From a virus: a stretch of DNA of 33,119 bases. The stretch's first letter is position 1; the number at the start of each line of letters is the position of its first letter. Location of the stretch: the IMG/VR virus record IMGVR_UViG_3300010430_000300, positions 1 through 33,119 of that record; one strand, 5' to 3'. Positions 15,142-23,544 of the stretch are shown here, one piece after another. Position numbers and translations under genes: made by a program. The notes beneath the pieces were generated by a model. It had not been told where the DNA came from. It made no database searches and saw only the letters and a program-made list of their open reading frames with translations.

Positions 15142-15321
15142 ATGATCCGCAAGGCAAAGAAGAAAGCCGCGGCGCCCGCCATGAAGACCGCAGCCCCGGC
15201 TAGGGAGAAGGCGAAGCGAGATCCGCTGCCCTGTCCCGCCACTGCAACGACCTCCACGGGCGAATGGCTGCAAGCGGTTTGCGCTCGGCTGGATCGAGTT
15301 ATCGAGGCGCTGGATAAGTAG
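15142..15321 (+). CDS. Small basic protein (59 residues) after the capsid gene
   Basis: ATG 15142 has a good CAGGAGA ribosome-binding site, and the frame ends at TAG 15319-15321, touching the ATG of the next gene. The N-terminal half is Lys/Ala-rich (MIRKAKKKAAAPAMKTAAPA), then a short Pro/Cys linker and a C-terminal helix (TGEWLQAVCARLDRVIEALD). This resembles small DNA- or connector-associated proteins found after capsid genes. Function unknown. Confidence 0.65.
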   Translation: MIRKAKKKAAAPAMKTAAPAREKAKRDPLPCPATATTSTGEWLQAVCARLDRVIEALDK

Positions 15322-15714
15322 ATGCCCTACAACTCCGCAGCCCTGGGGACGAATCAGAACAAAGTACGGCTCCTAATCCCCGATACCGACACAGCGAACG
15401 AACTCTTCGACGACGACGAGATCGACGCTTTCCTAAGCCTCCATTCGAGCAACATCTATCTCGCCGCCGCTGAGGCTTTGGAAGTCGCGGCGACGAACGA
15501 AGCTCTCCGACTGAAGGTCCAGAAGATCGTCGGGCTGGAGACGGACGGCGCGAAGCTCCTGGACGCGATCCGCAAGCGGGTCAGGTCTCTACGGGAGCGC
15601 GGAGCGTCCGGCGAAGGGGAAGCGACGTTCGGCGGCTTCGCTATTGCGAGCCCCGTGCTGACTCCGCAGCAAGCCGTAGACGTGGAGTGGAATCAAGCCC
15701 TCAGGAGCGGCTAG
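15322..15714 (+). CDS. Head-tail connector protein (gp6/gp15-like adaptor)
   Basis: A 130-residue protein starting directly after the previous stop (TAGATG). It begins with a segment typical of phage adaptors (NKVRLLIPDTDTANELFDDD, then EIDAFLSLHSSNIYLAAAEA), a four-helix pattern with a conserved early Asp-rich loop. Such adaptors form a ring below the portal. It precedes stopper, gp10-like and tail-terminator genes, the standard order of siphovirus necks. Confidence 0.78.
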   Translation: MPYNSAALGTNQNKVRLLIPDTDTANELFDDDEIDAFLSLHSSNIYLAAAEALEVAATNEALRLKVQKIVGLETDGAKLLDAIRKRVRSLRERGASGEGEATFGGFAIASPVLTPQQAVDVEWNQALRSG

Positions 15715-15717
15715 AGC

Positions 15718-16104
15718 GTGCGCCAAGCGACCAGAGCGCACCCGCAGCTAGAGGAGGCCGTCAAGCCGTCCCTAGAGCGAACGGCGACGATCCAGCGAGA
15801 CCAGTCGGATCAGGACTCCGGCCCCCAGGTAGTGGAAGATTGGCAGGACCTCGCGGGGCATATCGACATTCCATGCTCGCGCGGGGCGGTCTCGACGATC
15901 ACGAACGCCGAAGGCCGCAGCGCGGCCCTGACACTCGAAGCCAAGAGCTACCGCGTGCTGCTCTACGGCTGGCTCTCAACCGTCACGGTCAAGGACCGGA
16001 TTGTGTTCGACGACGGGATTGTCTGCGGCATTCTCGGCGTAGAGCGACCGGCTGGCGGCGCGGACCTGACCTACATCCTGTGCGAGCGGAGGACGACGGA
16101 TTGA
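15718..16104 (+). CDS. Head closure (stopper)-like protein
   Basis: A 128-residue protein from GTG 15718, four bases after the adaptor gene. Helical N-terminus (QATRAHPQLEEAVKPSLE) followed by a beta-rich C-terminal part (ALTLEAKSYRVLLYGWLSTV, KDRIVFDDGIVCGILGVERP), the common plan of neck stopper proteins that seal the portal after packaging. Identification rests on the gene order adaptor, stopper, gp10-like, terminator; sequence similarity is weak by eye. Confidence 0.6.
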   Translation: MRQATRAHPQLEEAVKPSLERTATIQRDQSDQDSGPQVVEDWQDLAGHIDIPCSRGAVSTITNAEGRSAALTLEAKSYRVLLYGWLSTVTVKDRIVFDDGIVCGILGVERPAGGADLTYILCERRTTD

Positions 16105-16454
16105 GCTTCCAGACGCTACGCCACAAGCTCACCGCCCTCAAGCTCTCGGGGGCTGATCTGGCTCCCGCCGCGATGGCTGGTGGCCTGGAGATCGAATCCG
16201 AGGCCAAGGACCGGGCGCCCGTCGATACCGGCACGCTGAAGCGCGACGTGCATACCGAGGTAGAGACCTCGGGCTCGACCGCTACGGCGCTGATCGGCAA
16301 CTCGAAGCAGGTGCCGTACGCCGCCCCCCAAGAGTTTGGGACCTCGAAGATGGCCGCCCAGCCCTACCTCCGCCCCGGCCTAGACGCGGGGAAGGCCGCC
16401 GCCGTGGATTCAGCCGGAGCCGCTATCAAGCATCTCGTTAGGAGTCGCGTATGA
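16101..16454 (+). CDS. HK97 gp10-like neck protein
   Basis: A 117-residue protein from TTG 16101, overlapping the previous stop as TTGA. The family signature is clear: a helical start, then EIESEAKDRAPVDTGTLKRD, a beta strand, and VPYAAPQEFGTSKMAAQPYL followed by a C-terminal helix. These proteins act at the head-tail joint. The longer frame from 15687 would overlap the stopper gene entirely and is rejected. The stop overlaps the next ATG. Confidence 0.85.
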   Translation: MSFQTLRHKLTALKLSGADLAPAAMAGGLEIESEAKDRAPVDTGTLKRDVHTEVETSGSTATALIGNSKQVPYAAPQEFGTSKMAAQPYLRPGLDAGKAAAVDSAGAAIKHLVRSRV

Positions 16455-16849
16455 GCCTCGTGACCATCCGCGACGCCATCCGCGACGAGTTGGTAGACGC
16501 GGGCTCGAACAGCTACGCCCTAGTCGGCACGCGGGTCTTCTATCCGCCCTTTCCCCAGGGGCGGACCTTCCCGCTGCTGACGCTCCAGACGATCTCCGGG
16601 CGCCCAGAGCACACGATGGGCACGGCTGCCGGGAACGACGTCTTCTACCGGATTCAGATTTCGGCATGGTCTCCGAGGGCGGATGCCGCCCACGCCGCGC
16701 TGGAGGCCGCTATCGCGGATCTAGACGCCGCATCCTTGCTAGGCGTCGAGACAATGCGCCACGTGAAGTTCCGCAGCCTGAACCCCGAATTGTACGAGCC
16801 CGAGGCGGGGCTCTACATGATCTCGGCGGACTTTGAGTTGGTGCAATAG
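16451..16849 (+). CDS. Tail terminator protein (DUF3168-like)
   Basis: A 132-residue protein whose ATG overlaps the previous stop as ATGA. The pattern is helix (VTIRDAIRDELVDAGSNSYA), strand with PPFPQGRTFPLLTLQTISGR, a strand with YRIQISAWSPRADAAHAALE, and a C-terminal strand ending in FELVQ, as in tail terminators that cap the tail tube and dock to the neck. It precedes the tail-tube genes, as expected. Confidence 0.72.
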   Translation: MSLVTIRDAIRDELVDAGSNSYALVGTRVFYPPFPQGRTFPLLTLQTISGRPEHTMGTAAGNDVFYRIQISAWSPRADAAHAALEAAIADLDAASLLGVETMRHVKFRSLNPELYEPEAGLYMISADFELVQ

Positions 16850-17563
16850 ATGGCCTCGCAACCGATCCAAAGGCAACCCATCTGGCTCGGCAAGCTGCGG
16901 CTCGACGGGCAGATCAACTCGATCGACCTAGACAACCAAGTCGAGGTTGTAGACGCGGCCACGCTGGACGACAAGACGGCTATCGTCGCCGCCACGCGCT
17001 TCGGTTTCTCCATGTCGCTCTCGGGCTTCTGGGACACCGCCGACGCAATCGACGGCGAACTGCAAAGCGCGGTCGGTGCGGTGCGCCCGTTCTTCATTGA
17101 CGTGGCGAATGCGGGAGAGGGCGGGGTGGCCTACGTAGCCAATCCGCTAATCCAGGCGCGGCCCTTCGGCGGCTCGCACGGCCAACTTAACGGCATGTCT
17201 ATCGCGGGGCTGGCTTCGGAGGTCCCGGCTATCCGGGGAATCCTGGAGTGCATGTCCGAGGGCATCTCGGCGTCCCGCAACACCGGGGGCTCTCAGCTTG
17301 GCGCGGTCGCCACGGGCTCGAAGCTCTACGCGGCGATCTCGGTCTCGGGCGGTTCCTCGATTGACCTGGACTCCAAGGTCGTCTCCGACGATAACGGCTC
17401 ATTTTCGAGCGCAACGGATCGAATTACGTTCGCCAACCTGACGGACCTCGGATACGAGTGGGCCTCGGTTGCCGGACCCATCACGGACGACTACTTCCGC
17501 GTGGAGTTGACCGTCAACAGCGGAACCGACCTCGACGTAGCGGTAGCTATCGGGATTTTGTAG
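16850..17563 (+). CDS. Tail tube-like protein A (long paralogue)
   Basis: A 237-residue protein starting directly after the tail terminator stop. It is beta-rich. Residues about 24-60 (IDLDNQVEVVDAATLDDKTA, then IVAATRFGFSMSLSG) match the following gene, as does GSHGQLNGMSI later. The C-terminal 110 residues are an extra beta domain with Ser/Asp-rich strands, perhaps an Ig-like decoration of the tail surface. The gene has the position of a major tail protein, but it is not clear whether this or the next product forms the tube. Confidence 0.65.
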   Translation: MASQPIQRQPIWLGKLRLDGQINSIDLDNQVEVVDAATLDDKTAIVAATRFGFSMSLSGFWDTADAIDGELQSAVGAVRPFFIDVANAGEGGVAYVANPLIQARPFGGSHGQLNGMSIAGLASEVPAIRGILECMSEGISASRNTGGSQLGAVATGSKLYAAISVSGGSSIDLDSKVVSDDNGSFSSATDRITFANLTDLGYEWASVAGPITDDYFRVELTVNSGTDLDVAVAIGIL

Positions 17564-17572
17564 GAGACAGAC

Positions 17573-17986
17573 ATGGCAAGCCTAGCCCTCAACGACGCCT
17601 TTGTATCGCTCGCCGGGACCGACATCTCGGCATTCGTCGAGTCGGTCGATTTGGACTATCAGGTCGAGACCGACGACGACGCCGCGATGGGCGACGACAC
17701 CGCCATTGTCGCGGCAACCCGCGAGAACTGGTCCGTCTCGATCACGGCCAAACAGGACTACGGGGCCTCGCAACTCGACTCGGTGCTCTGGGCGGCGGCC
17801 AGCGGCAAAGTTGCCGTTGCGCTGATCGTGCGCCCGACCTCGGGCGCGGTCTCGACCTCCAATCCGGAATTCACCGGCAACGTCATCCTCACGAACTACA
17901 AGCCGATCGCGGGTTCGCACGGCAGCCTGGCGCGTACTCCGATCGCGCTGGCGCCCGCTAGCGATCTCGCTCGAGCGACCTCGTAG
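17573..17986 (+). CDS. Tail tube-like protein B (short paralogue)
   Basis: A 137-residue beta-rich protein with an AGGAG site seven bases upstream. It shares with the preceding product the segment DLD-x-QVE-x2-DAA, then DTAIVAATRENWSVS, and a GSHGSLARTPIAL turn; it is therefore a paralogue lacking the C-terminal extra domain. The size and plan match a minimal tail tube protein that polymerises around the tape measure. The next genes are the G/GT chaperones and tape measure, so this product is the better tube candidate. Confidence 0.65.
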   Translation: MASLALNDAFVSLAGTDISAFVESVDLDYQVETDDDAAMGDDTAIVAATRENWSVSITAKQDYGASQLDSVLWAAASGKVAVALIVRPTSGAVSTSNPEFTGNVILTNYKPIAGSHGSLARTPIALAPASDLARATS

Positions 17987-17988
17987 CC

Positions 17989-18345
17989 ATGACGCTGAAA
18001 GAGAAGCTAGCGAGCGCGAAGGAGCGACACTCCCAGACCGTCGAGATCGACGACCTAGGAGCGGTTGAGTTCCGCGCCCTGACGTGGGGCGAACAGGCGG
18101 ACGTTGAGCAAGAGGACGACCCAACCAAGCGGGCGTACCTTTGGCTCGCCGCTCTCGCCCGCGATCCCAAGAGCGGGGAGGCTCTTTTTGAGGCGACCGA
18201 CGAGGGCTACCAGGCTTTTCGCGCGCTCCCCTTGGATCTGGCGGGAAACCTTCTACGGGCTTGCCGTGAGGCCCAGGAGAAAGGTCGAGCGAAAAAAAAC
18301 TCTCCAGCCAAGAAAAGCTCACGTACGCAATCGCGAGCCGCCTAG
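17989..18345 (+). CDS. Tail assembly chaperone, zero-frame product (gpG analogue)
   Basis: A 118-residue protein starting two bases after the tube gene. It is helical and acidic in the middle (EFRALTWGEQADVEQEDDPT), the normal look of the short tail chaperones between tube and tape measure. Near its 3' end are eight A residues followed by C at 18292-18300, forming the slippery heptamer A-AAA-AAC in the zero frame. Most ribosomes continue to TAG at 18343; a fraction should slip back and make the longer product. The protein binds the tape measure during tail assembly. Confidence 0.82.
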   Translation: MTLKEKLASAKERHSQTVEIDDLGAVEFRALTWGEQADVEQEDDPTKRAYLWLAALARDPKSGEALFEATDEGYQAFRALPLDLAGNLLRACREAQEKGRAKKNSPAKKSSRTQSRAA

Positions 18346-18509
18346 GAATCGGCGTCCAGGAAGTCCGAAGGCTGCCCGCTGAAGAGATTCACGGGTGGCT
18401 TTCTTTTTGGGCTGAAGAGAAGCAGGAGAAGGAAGAGGCGGCTAAGAGAGCGGAGATGAAAGCCGAGTCCGATCGAATGAAGGGCGACCTCAAGAGGGCC
18501 GTACGATGA
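17989..18509 (+). CDS. Tail assembly chaperone, -1 frameshift product (gpGT analogue)
   Basis: Slippage by -1 at A-AAA-AAC (18294-18300) opens a second frame without stops from 18300 to TGA 18507-18509, adding 69 residues. The added part starts LSSQEKLTYAIASRLGIGV, continues with EVRRLPAEEIHGWLSFWAEE, and ends in a charged helix rich in Glu, Lys and Arg. The frame has no start codon of its own at its beginning, and its stop overlaps the tape-measure ATG, so it is best explained as a fusion. This is the lambda G/GT scheme, found in most long-tailed phages. Confidence 0.82.
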
Positions 18510-21427
18510 CAATCGACGAACTTGTAGTCGGCCTAAGGCTCGACGCCTCCAAGTACAACTCCGGCCTGACCGCTGCCGAGCGCCGCTCGGGGACGTTCAA
18601 GACGAAGGCCGACTCGGCGGCGAAGTCCGCCACGGGAGTCGGCACGGCGGCGGCGCGGTCGGCTACCGGCCTCGGCAAAATGTCGGGCGCAAGCTCCGGC
18701 GTTAGTTCCGCTCTCGGCGCGATCGGATGGGGGGCGGCTATCGCCGGGGCTGGCGCAGTCGGCGGGGCCGTCGTCTCGATGTCTGCCGACTTCGAAGCCT
18801 CCATGAACAAGGTGAAGGCCGTCACCGGGGCAACCGGAACGACCTTCGAGGACCTGGAGCAGCAAGCCCTCACGCTGGGATCGACTACCAAGTTCTCCGC
18901 CTCCGAGGCCGCGGAGGGAATGGGCTTCCTCGGCATGGCGGGCTTCGACGCCAAAGAAATCATCGCGGCAATGCCAGCGGTGCTGGACCTTGCCGCAGCG
19001 GGGGCTATGGATCTCGGCACGGCGGCGGACATCGCCTCCAATGTGATCAGCGGGTTCAACCTAGAGGCCTCGGAGTCTGGGAGGGTTGCGGACGTTCTGG
19101 CGCTGACGGCGGCGAGCGCCAATACCAGCGTTACTCAACTCGGCCAGGCTATGAGCTTCGCGGCCCCCGTGGCCGCCTCCATCGGCGTCTCCCTCGAAGA
19201 GACGGCGGCGGCCATCGGCAAGCTATCGGATGCCGGTATCCAGGCGACGCGGGCCGGGACCAACGTTCGCGGCATGCTGTCCGGGCTGCTGGACCCGACC
19301 AAGGAAGCTACTGCCGCCCTGAAGGGAATGGGGCTCTCGCTCACTGACGTGGACGTGCAGGCCCAGGGGCTCCCCAGTGTCCTGGAGAACCTTCGCGGAG
19401 CCAACCTGGAAGCCTCGGATGCGGTGAAGATCTTCGGGCGCGAGAACGCGGCGGCGGCCCTGGTTCTGACCAACTCGCTCCCCGGCTACGACAAGCTCCT
19501 GGAAAAGGTCAAGGCCGCAGAAGGGTCCTCCGAGGACATGGCCAAGACCATGAGTGACGGTCTGGCGGGGTCGTTCAAGGAAGCCCAGAGCGCCGCCGAG
19601 GGGTTAGCCCTTGCGATCGGCGACAGCGGACTTACGGGGGCGTTGGAAGGGTTGACTGATGCGGGCTCGGAGTGGATTCGAGAGCAGACGACGATCGTCC
19701 GAATGGCCCAAGACTGGGTTCGGGATATCCGGGAAGCCGAAGGGCTCGTCAACAAGCTGAGGGCCGCGTTCTCGAACTGGGCTACGGTCTCGAAGGATGT
19801 TGAGCAGCGCATGGCCGAACTCGGTCCCGCGACCGCAGACGTAGCCCTAGAGGCCGCCAACGCGGAATTCGCCGCTACTCAACTCGCCGACGCCGAGAAG
19901 GCTGTCGAGGAAGCCACGAAGGGCGCGACCAGCGAGGCGAACAAGAACGCCAGCGCCGTCAAGAGCGCCGGGACCGCTGCGAAGGAAGCGGCTCCGAAGG
20001 TCAAGGACCTGGCCGACAGGTACGAGACGTGGATGGGGATGGACTGGGAGACCCTAGAGGACGGCTCCCTGATCCCCAAGAAGATCAAAGAGAACACGCC
20101 TCCGGCCACCGTCGCAATCGGCGAGCTAGCGGACGCCTACGGAGATCTCGGCGGGGCGCTAAAGCCTGTCGTGATCGATATGGAGAAGCTGGACCCGATT
20201 GTCGCCAACGGCCAGAAGTCGCTCGAAGACTACCAGAAGGCCGTAGACGACTCGGTGGTCTCGGTCATCGATCTGTCGGCCAGTATCGCGAACGTCGGGA
20301 CAAGCGCCTTGGAGGCGCTGGTTAATGGTGGGTCTCCGATCCAGGCGGCCACGGACGTACTGAAAAACCTTGCGCTCAACGTCATCAATGACTTGCTGAT
20401 CGGCGCTCTAAATAAGCTCCTCGGCAAGCTCAGCGAGGTCTCCATCGGATTCGGCAATGTCTTCGGCAGCGGCTCAAGCGGTGGGTCCATCTTCGGCGGT
20501 GGTGGCGGCGGTGGCGGTGGCGGCGGCGGGCTCCCCGGCCTCGGCGGAGGCGGCGACCCCATCACGGGGGCGATTACGGCGGGGGCTAGCGTCATCGGCG
20601 CGATCGGCACGATTCGCCTCGAAGGCACTATGAACGCCGTCGAGTTGAACACTCGACAGACGAAGATCCTGTTGGACCAGCAACTCCACGAGGTCGGGTT
20701 CTTCCAGAACGACGTACTCCAAGACATTCGCGGGCAGCTGATGTTCGTGAACGATTCGCTGGATTCGATCAAGGGCGGCGTGCCTATCTCTGGGCTTTCG
20801 GGCGGCGGCGGCGGCCAAGTTGCGGACGCGGTCGCGTCCGGCACGTCCTCAGGCATTCAGCAGACGGTAGGCGGCGGAGTCCCCACGGTCGAGGTCAGCT
20901 TCTCGGGCAGCACGCCGGGGCGGAGCCGGAGCGGGCAAGGCGGAGGCGGTGCCGGGGAGATCGTGAGAGATCCCGAGACCGGGATCACCCGGATACCCGA
21001 CAACTTCCGGGTGCCGGGCGGGCGCGTTCCGGGCCGCTCGCGCTCCGGGACTCAAGAGTCTCTATCGGGCTCGGAGATTATCGACCGCAACCCGCTGGGC
21101 GTCTTGGCCGCGATGGCCGGGAACCCGCTGGCAAACCTCGCGACCGGCAGCGTATTCGCACCCGTGCGGGTGGAGGTCGAGTCCTCCCCTGAGACCGATC
21201 AGCGGCTCGACGAGCTAACCGACGCGATCGTCGAGCAAGGCGAAGGGACACAGGAAGTTTCGTCGCCGTCGATCGAGGCCCGACTGGATCGCATCGATTC
21301 GCGCTTTGAGTCCATGATGTTGAGGCTAGAGCAGGTCCTGGGGCGCCCGATCAATATCGAACTAGACGGCGACCGCGTAGGCCGCGCCTCGATGGGGTTT
21401 CTAGAGAATTCGCTGGAGGCCGGATAG
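18506..21427 (+). CDS. Tail tape measure protein
   Basis: A 973-residue protein whose ATG overlaps the frameshift-product stop. Residues about 90-265 are the TP901-type core (TFEDLEQQALTLGSTTKFSA, EAAEGMGFLGMAGFDAKEI, then NTSVTQLGQAMSFAAPVAA). Long helical regions follow, then a Gly-rich tract near residue 665-690, and a C-terminal half with Gly/Ser-rich linkers and a final helix. It sets tail length and is ejected ahead of DNA. At roughly 0.15 nm per residue, the usual rule, the tail would be near 145 nm long; this is an estimate. No lytic transglycosylase motif was noted. Confidence 0.93.
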   Translation: MTIDELVVGLRLDASKYNSGLTAAERRSGTFKTKADSAAKSATGVGTAAARSATGLGKMSGASSGVSSALGAIGWGAAIAGAGAVGGAVVSMSADFEASMNKVKAVTGATGTTFEDLEQQALTLGSTTKFSASEAAEGMGFLGMAGFDAKEIIAAMPAVLDLAAAGAMDLGTAADIASNVISGFNLEASESGRVADVLALTAASANTSVTQLGQAMSFAAPVAASIGVSLEETAAAIGKLSDAGIQATRAGTNVRGMLSGLLDPTKEATAALKGMGLSLTDVDVQAQGLPSVLENLRGANLEASDAVKIFGRENAAAALVLTNSLPGYDKLLEKVKAAEGSSEDMAKTMSDGLAGSFKEAQSAAEGLALAIGDSGLTGALEGLTDAGSEWIREQTTIVRMAQDWVRDIREAEGLVNKLRAAFSNWATVSKDVEQRMAELGPATADVALEAANAEFAATQLADAEKAVEEATKGATSEANKNASAVKSAGTAAKEAAPKVKDLADRYETWMGMDWETLEDGSLIPKKIKENTPPATVAIGELADAYGDLGGALKPVVIDMEKLDPIVANGQKSLEDYQKAVDDSVVSVIDLSASIANVGTSALEALVNGGSPIQAATDVLKNLALNVINDLLIGALNKLLGKLSEVSIGFGNVFGSGSSGGSIFGGGGGGGGGGGGLPGLGGGGDPITGAITAGASVIGAIGTIRLEGTMNAVELNTRQTKILLDQQLHEVGFFQNDVLQDIRGQLMFVNDSLDSIKGGVPISGLSGGGGGQVADAVASGTSSGIQQTVGGGVPTVEVSFSGSTPGRSRSGQGGGGAGEIVRDPETGITRIPDNFRVPGGRVPGRSRSGTQESLSGSEIIDRNPLGVLAAMAGNPLANLATGSVFAPVRVEVESSPETDQRLDELTDAIVEQGEGTQEVSSPSIEARLDRIDSRFESMMLRLEQVLGRPINIELDGDRVGRASMGFLENSLEAG

Positions 21428-23254
21428 GTGCCCTCGTTCGTCTCACAACTCGGGACGGCGAACTCGCAACTCGGCTACGTTCAACTCGGCGTCGCCGGGT
21501 CGTCGGTTGGGCTGGAGGTCTCGATCGGCGGCACGACTCGCCGGGTCTTGCAGCGCGGTACGCGATTCACGCTAGAGAATCCTATCTCCACCGCGCGCCT
21601 GATCGTCAATGACTTCTCGGCGTCTCTCACCATTGCGAACCACGCCGAGGTGGTCGTGACGCTGAACGGCTCTACGCTCTGGCGCGGCATCGTGATCGAG
21701 CGCCGCATGTCGGCGCGCGGGCTCGCTTCAGGGCAGCGCCGCTGGTTCCTGGAGTGCGCCTCCCATGCTTGGCTGTTCGAGCATCCGCCCGCTCTGATCT
21801 CGTCGTCCTACAGCGCCGAGACGGACCAGAACATCGTGATCGCGCTGGTGGCGGCGGCGGGCCTCGATTCCGTCATCACGGCGACGACCTCCACGATCGA
21901 CGAAGTAAAGACCGGGCTTACGGTCCCGTTCGGGCCGAATGAGACGCTACGCAGCGCTCTCGATCTAATGGCCGAACTGTCGGGGGCTATCTGGCATCTC
22001 GACATGGATCTCGTCTTGCACTGGAATAGCAAAGCCAACGCCGACAGCGCACCGTGGGACATCTCGGACGACTCGACCGACGTAATGGACTTGGAGCTAT
22101 CGGAGCGGTTCGACAACCCGATCAACTCCGTGAAGGTCGTAGGCGGCGAGGACGGCGCGGGGCTGATCTTCACCGCGACCGATTCGGACGCTACTTCCAT
22201 CAGTGCGTACGGGACGTTCTTTAAGGCGCTGGAGGACGCCGGGTGGATCACTCAGAGCGTGGTAGACGAGATCGCCGACACCGCGATAGCCGACTCGAAG
22301 GACCCTCGGAAGCACGTCACGTTCAAGACTCGGAAGGAGTCGCCGGGGATTCTGAAGCCGAACCAATTGATAGAAGTGACGCACTCGGCTTTCGGCTTGA
22401 GCGCCGAGCCTCTCTTGATCCGACGCGTCGAGGTCGAGGCGCAGTCCTCTACGCAGCGTCTCTACCGCGCCGAGGCTGGAGACCGCCGCAACCGACTCGA
22501 CGCGCTCCTGCGACGCCTGAGAGCGCAAAGCAGGGTAGCCCAGCAGCTAGAGACCATCCGCTGCGGGCGATTCGACGGCGGGGCCAACACGCGCGGGGAC
22601 CTTGGCCTCCCGACCGATTTCGTCAGTATCCAGGACATGACAGTCTCGCTCTGGATCTACCCGTACTCGAAGCCTTCCGGCACGGCGGCGCAACTCTTCC
22701 AGGCGTCCGATGGAAATACCGAGGGCTGGGTCCTGGAGTGGACGACGGACGACAAGATCCAATGGCGAAAAGCTCGCTCTCCGTCTACGTCGTCAGAACA
22801 TTACCGCACCGACGCGGGGCTCATTCCACTGAATCAGTGGACCCACATCATGGTGGTTTCGCAGTGGTCCGCGCCTAGTACCGAGCTCTACATCAACAAC
22901 GCGGTCCCAAGCTACGACGTGAGCGACGACGCAACCGTTAATCCGGGGCCGTCAAACACTCAGGACGTGGAGTTTGGGCGCTACCTCGACGGGGCAATCT
23001 CGACGCTCGCGGTTTGGGAAGACGTACTCACGGCGGACGAACGCGCCATCGTTTCCAACCGCCCGCATAGCGGGACGATCATCACGGCGGACGAGGAGCT
23101 ATCCACCAACCTCCTGGGCTTGTGGGAGTTGGATGAGTTCGAGGATGGCGAGACCGCCACCGGAACGGATGCCTGGGCGGACAGTAGCGGGGCGGGGAGC
23201 CACGCCACACCGACCAGCAGCCCCGCTGGCGTAGATATCGCATGGGCGCCCTAG
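21428..23254 (+). CDS. Tail hub/tip protein with C-terminal LamG-like lectin domain
   Basis: A 608-residue protein from GTG 21428, directly after the tape measure stop. The N-terminal 375 residues are beta-rich, with LWRGIVIERRMSARGLASGQ, FGPNETLRSALDLMAELSGA and LSERFDNPINSVKVVGGED, which resemble the hub/distal-tail proteins of siphoviruses. From about residue 378 a concanavalin-like LamG fold begins: CGRFDGGANTRGDLGLPTDF, DMTVSLWIYPYSK, LNQWTHIMVVSQWSAPSTEL and GRYLDGAISTLAVWEDVLTA, ending LLGLWELDEFEDG. The lectin domain probably binds surface sugars on the host. Exact hub homology is inferred from position. Confidence 0.75.
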   Translation: MPSFVSQLGTANSQLGYVQLGVAGSSVGLEVSIGGTTRRVLQRGTRFTLENPISTARLIVNDFSASLTIANHAEVVVTLNGSTLWRGIVIERRMSARGLASGQRRWFLECASHAWLFEHPPALISSSYSAETDQNIVIALVAAAGLDSVITATTSTIDEVKTGLTVPFGPNETLRSALDLMAELSGAIWHLDMDLVLHWNSKANADSAPWDISDDSTDVMDLELSERFDNPINSVKVVGGEDGAGLIFTATDSDATSISAYGTFFKALEDAGWITQSVVDEIADTAIADSKDPRKHVTFKTRKESPGILKPNQLIEVTHSAFGLSAEPLLIRRVEVEAQSSTQRLYRAEAGDRRNRLDALLRRLRAQSRVAQQLETIRCGRFDGGANTRGDLGLPTDFVSIQDMTVSLWIYPYSKPSGTAAQLFQASDGNTEGWVLEWTTDDKIQWRKARSPSTSSEHYRTDAGLIPLNQWTHIMVVSQWSAPSTELYINNAVPSYDVSDDATVNPGPSNTQDVEFGRYLDGAISTLAVWEDVLTADERAIVSNRPHSGTIITADEELSTNLLGLWELDEFEDGETATGTDAWADSSGAGSHATPTSSPAGVDIAWAP

Positions 23255-23263
23255 GAGACTCAA

Positions 23264-23518
23264 ATGGCCTTCGTAAAGACGAGCAATAGGCAAATCGTAA
23301 ACGCTGATCGTATCCTCTCCGTGGAGATTGCGCGACAGACGACTACAACCGTGGATCTGCGAATGCAGCTAGACGGCGGGGGCGTTTCGCGCCGGGACCG
23401 CCGAGGAAAGATGCTCCGCAACCTAACGGACGTGCAGGCCAATATAGTCCTCGCTATGGTTGGGCATCAGGTCAGCCGGGACGGCTCCAATGTGGCTAGC
23501 ATGGCAGCCTTGCCGTGA
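23264..23518 (+). CDS. Unknown small protein
   Basis: An 84-residue protein with a good AGGAG site before its ATG. Short beta-prone strands (NRQIVNADRILSVEIARQTT, then TVDLRMQLDGGGVSRRD) precede a C-terminal helix (LTDVQANIVLAMVGHQVSRD). No family recognised. It lies between the tail hub gene and the last rightward gene, so it may be a tail-tip accessory. Confidence 0.6.
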   Translation: MAFVKTSNRQIVNADRILSVEIARQTTTTVDLRMQLDGGGVSRRDRRGKMLRNLTDVQANIVLAMVGHQVSRDGSNVASMAALP

Positions 23519-23544
23519 GCCCAAAAAGGGAGTATTCTGGCCCC

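Noticed and set aside
13959-15257. 432-residue leftward frame opposite the major capsid gene
   Set aside because: It covers the whole capsid gene and the hairpin in antisense, shows only Arg/Gly/Leu-rich low-information text, and has no plausible context.
20500-20560. Gly-codon repeat tract as a CRISPR or regulatory repeat
   Set aside because: It encodes the Gly-rich linker of the tape measure; repeats are simple GGC/GGT codons, not spaced direct repeats.
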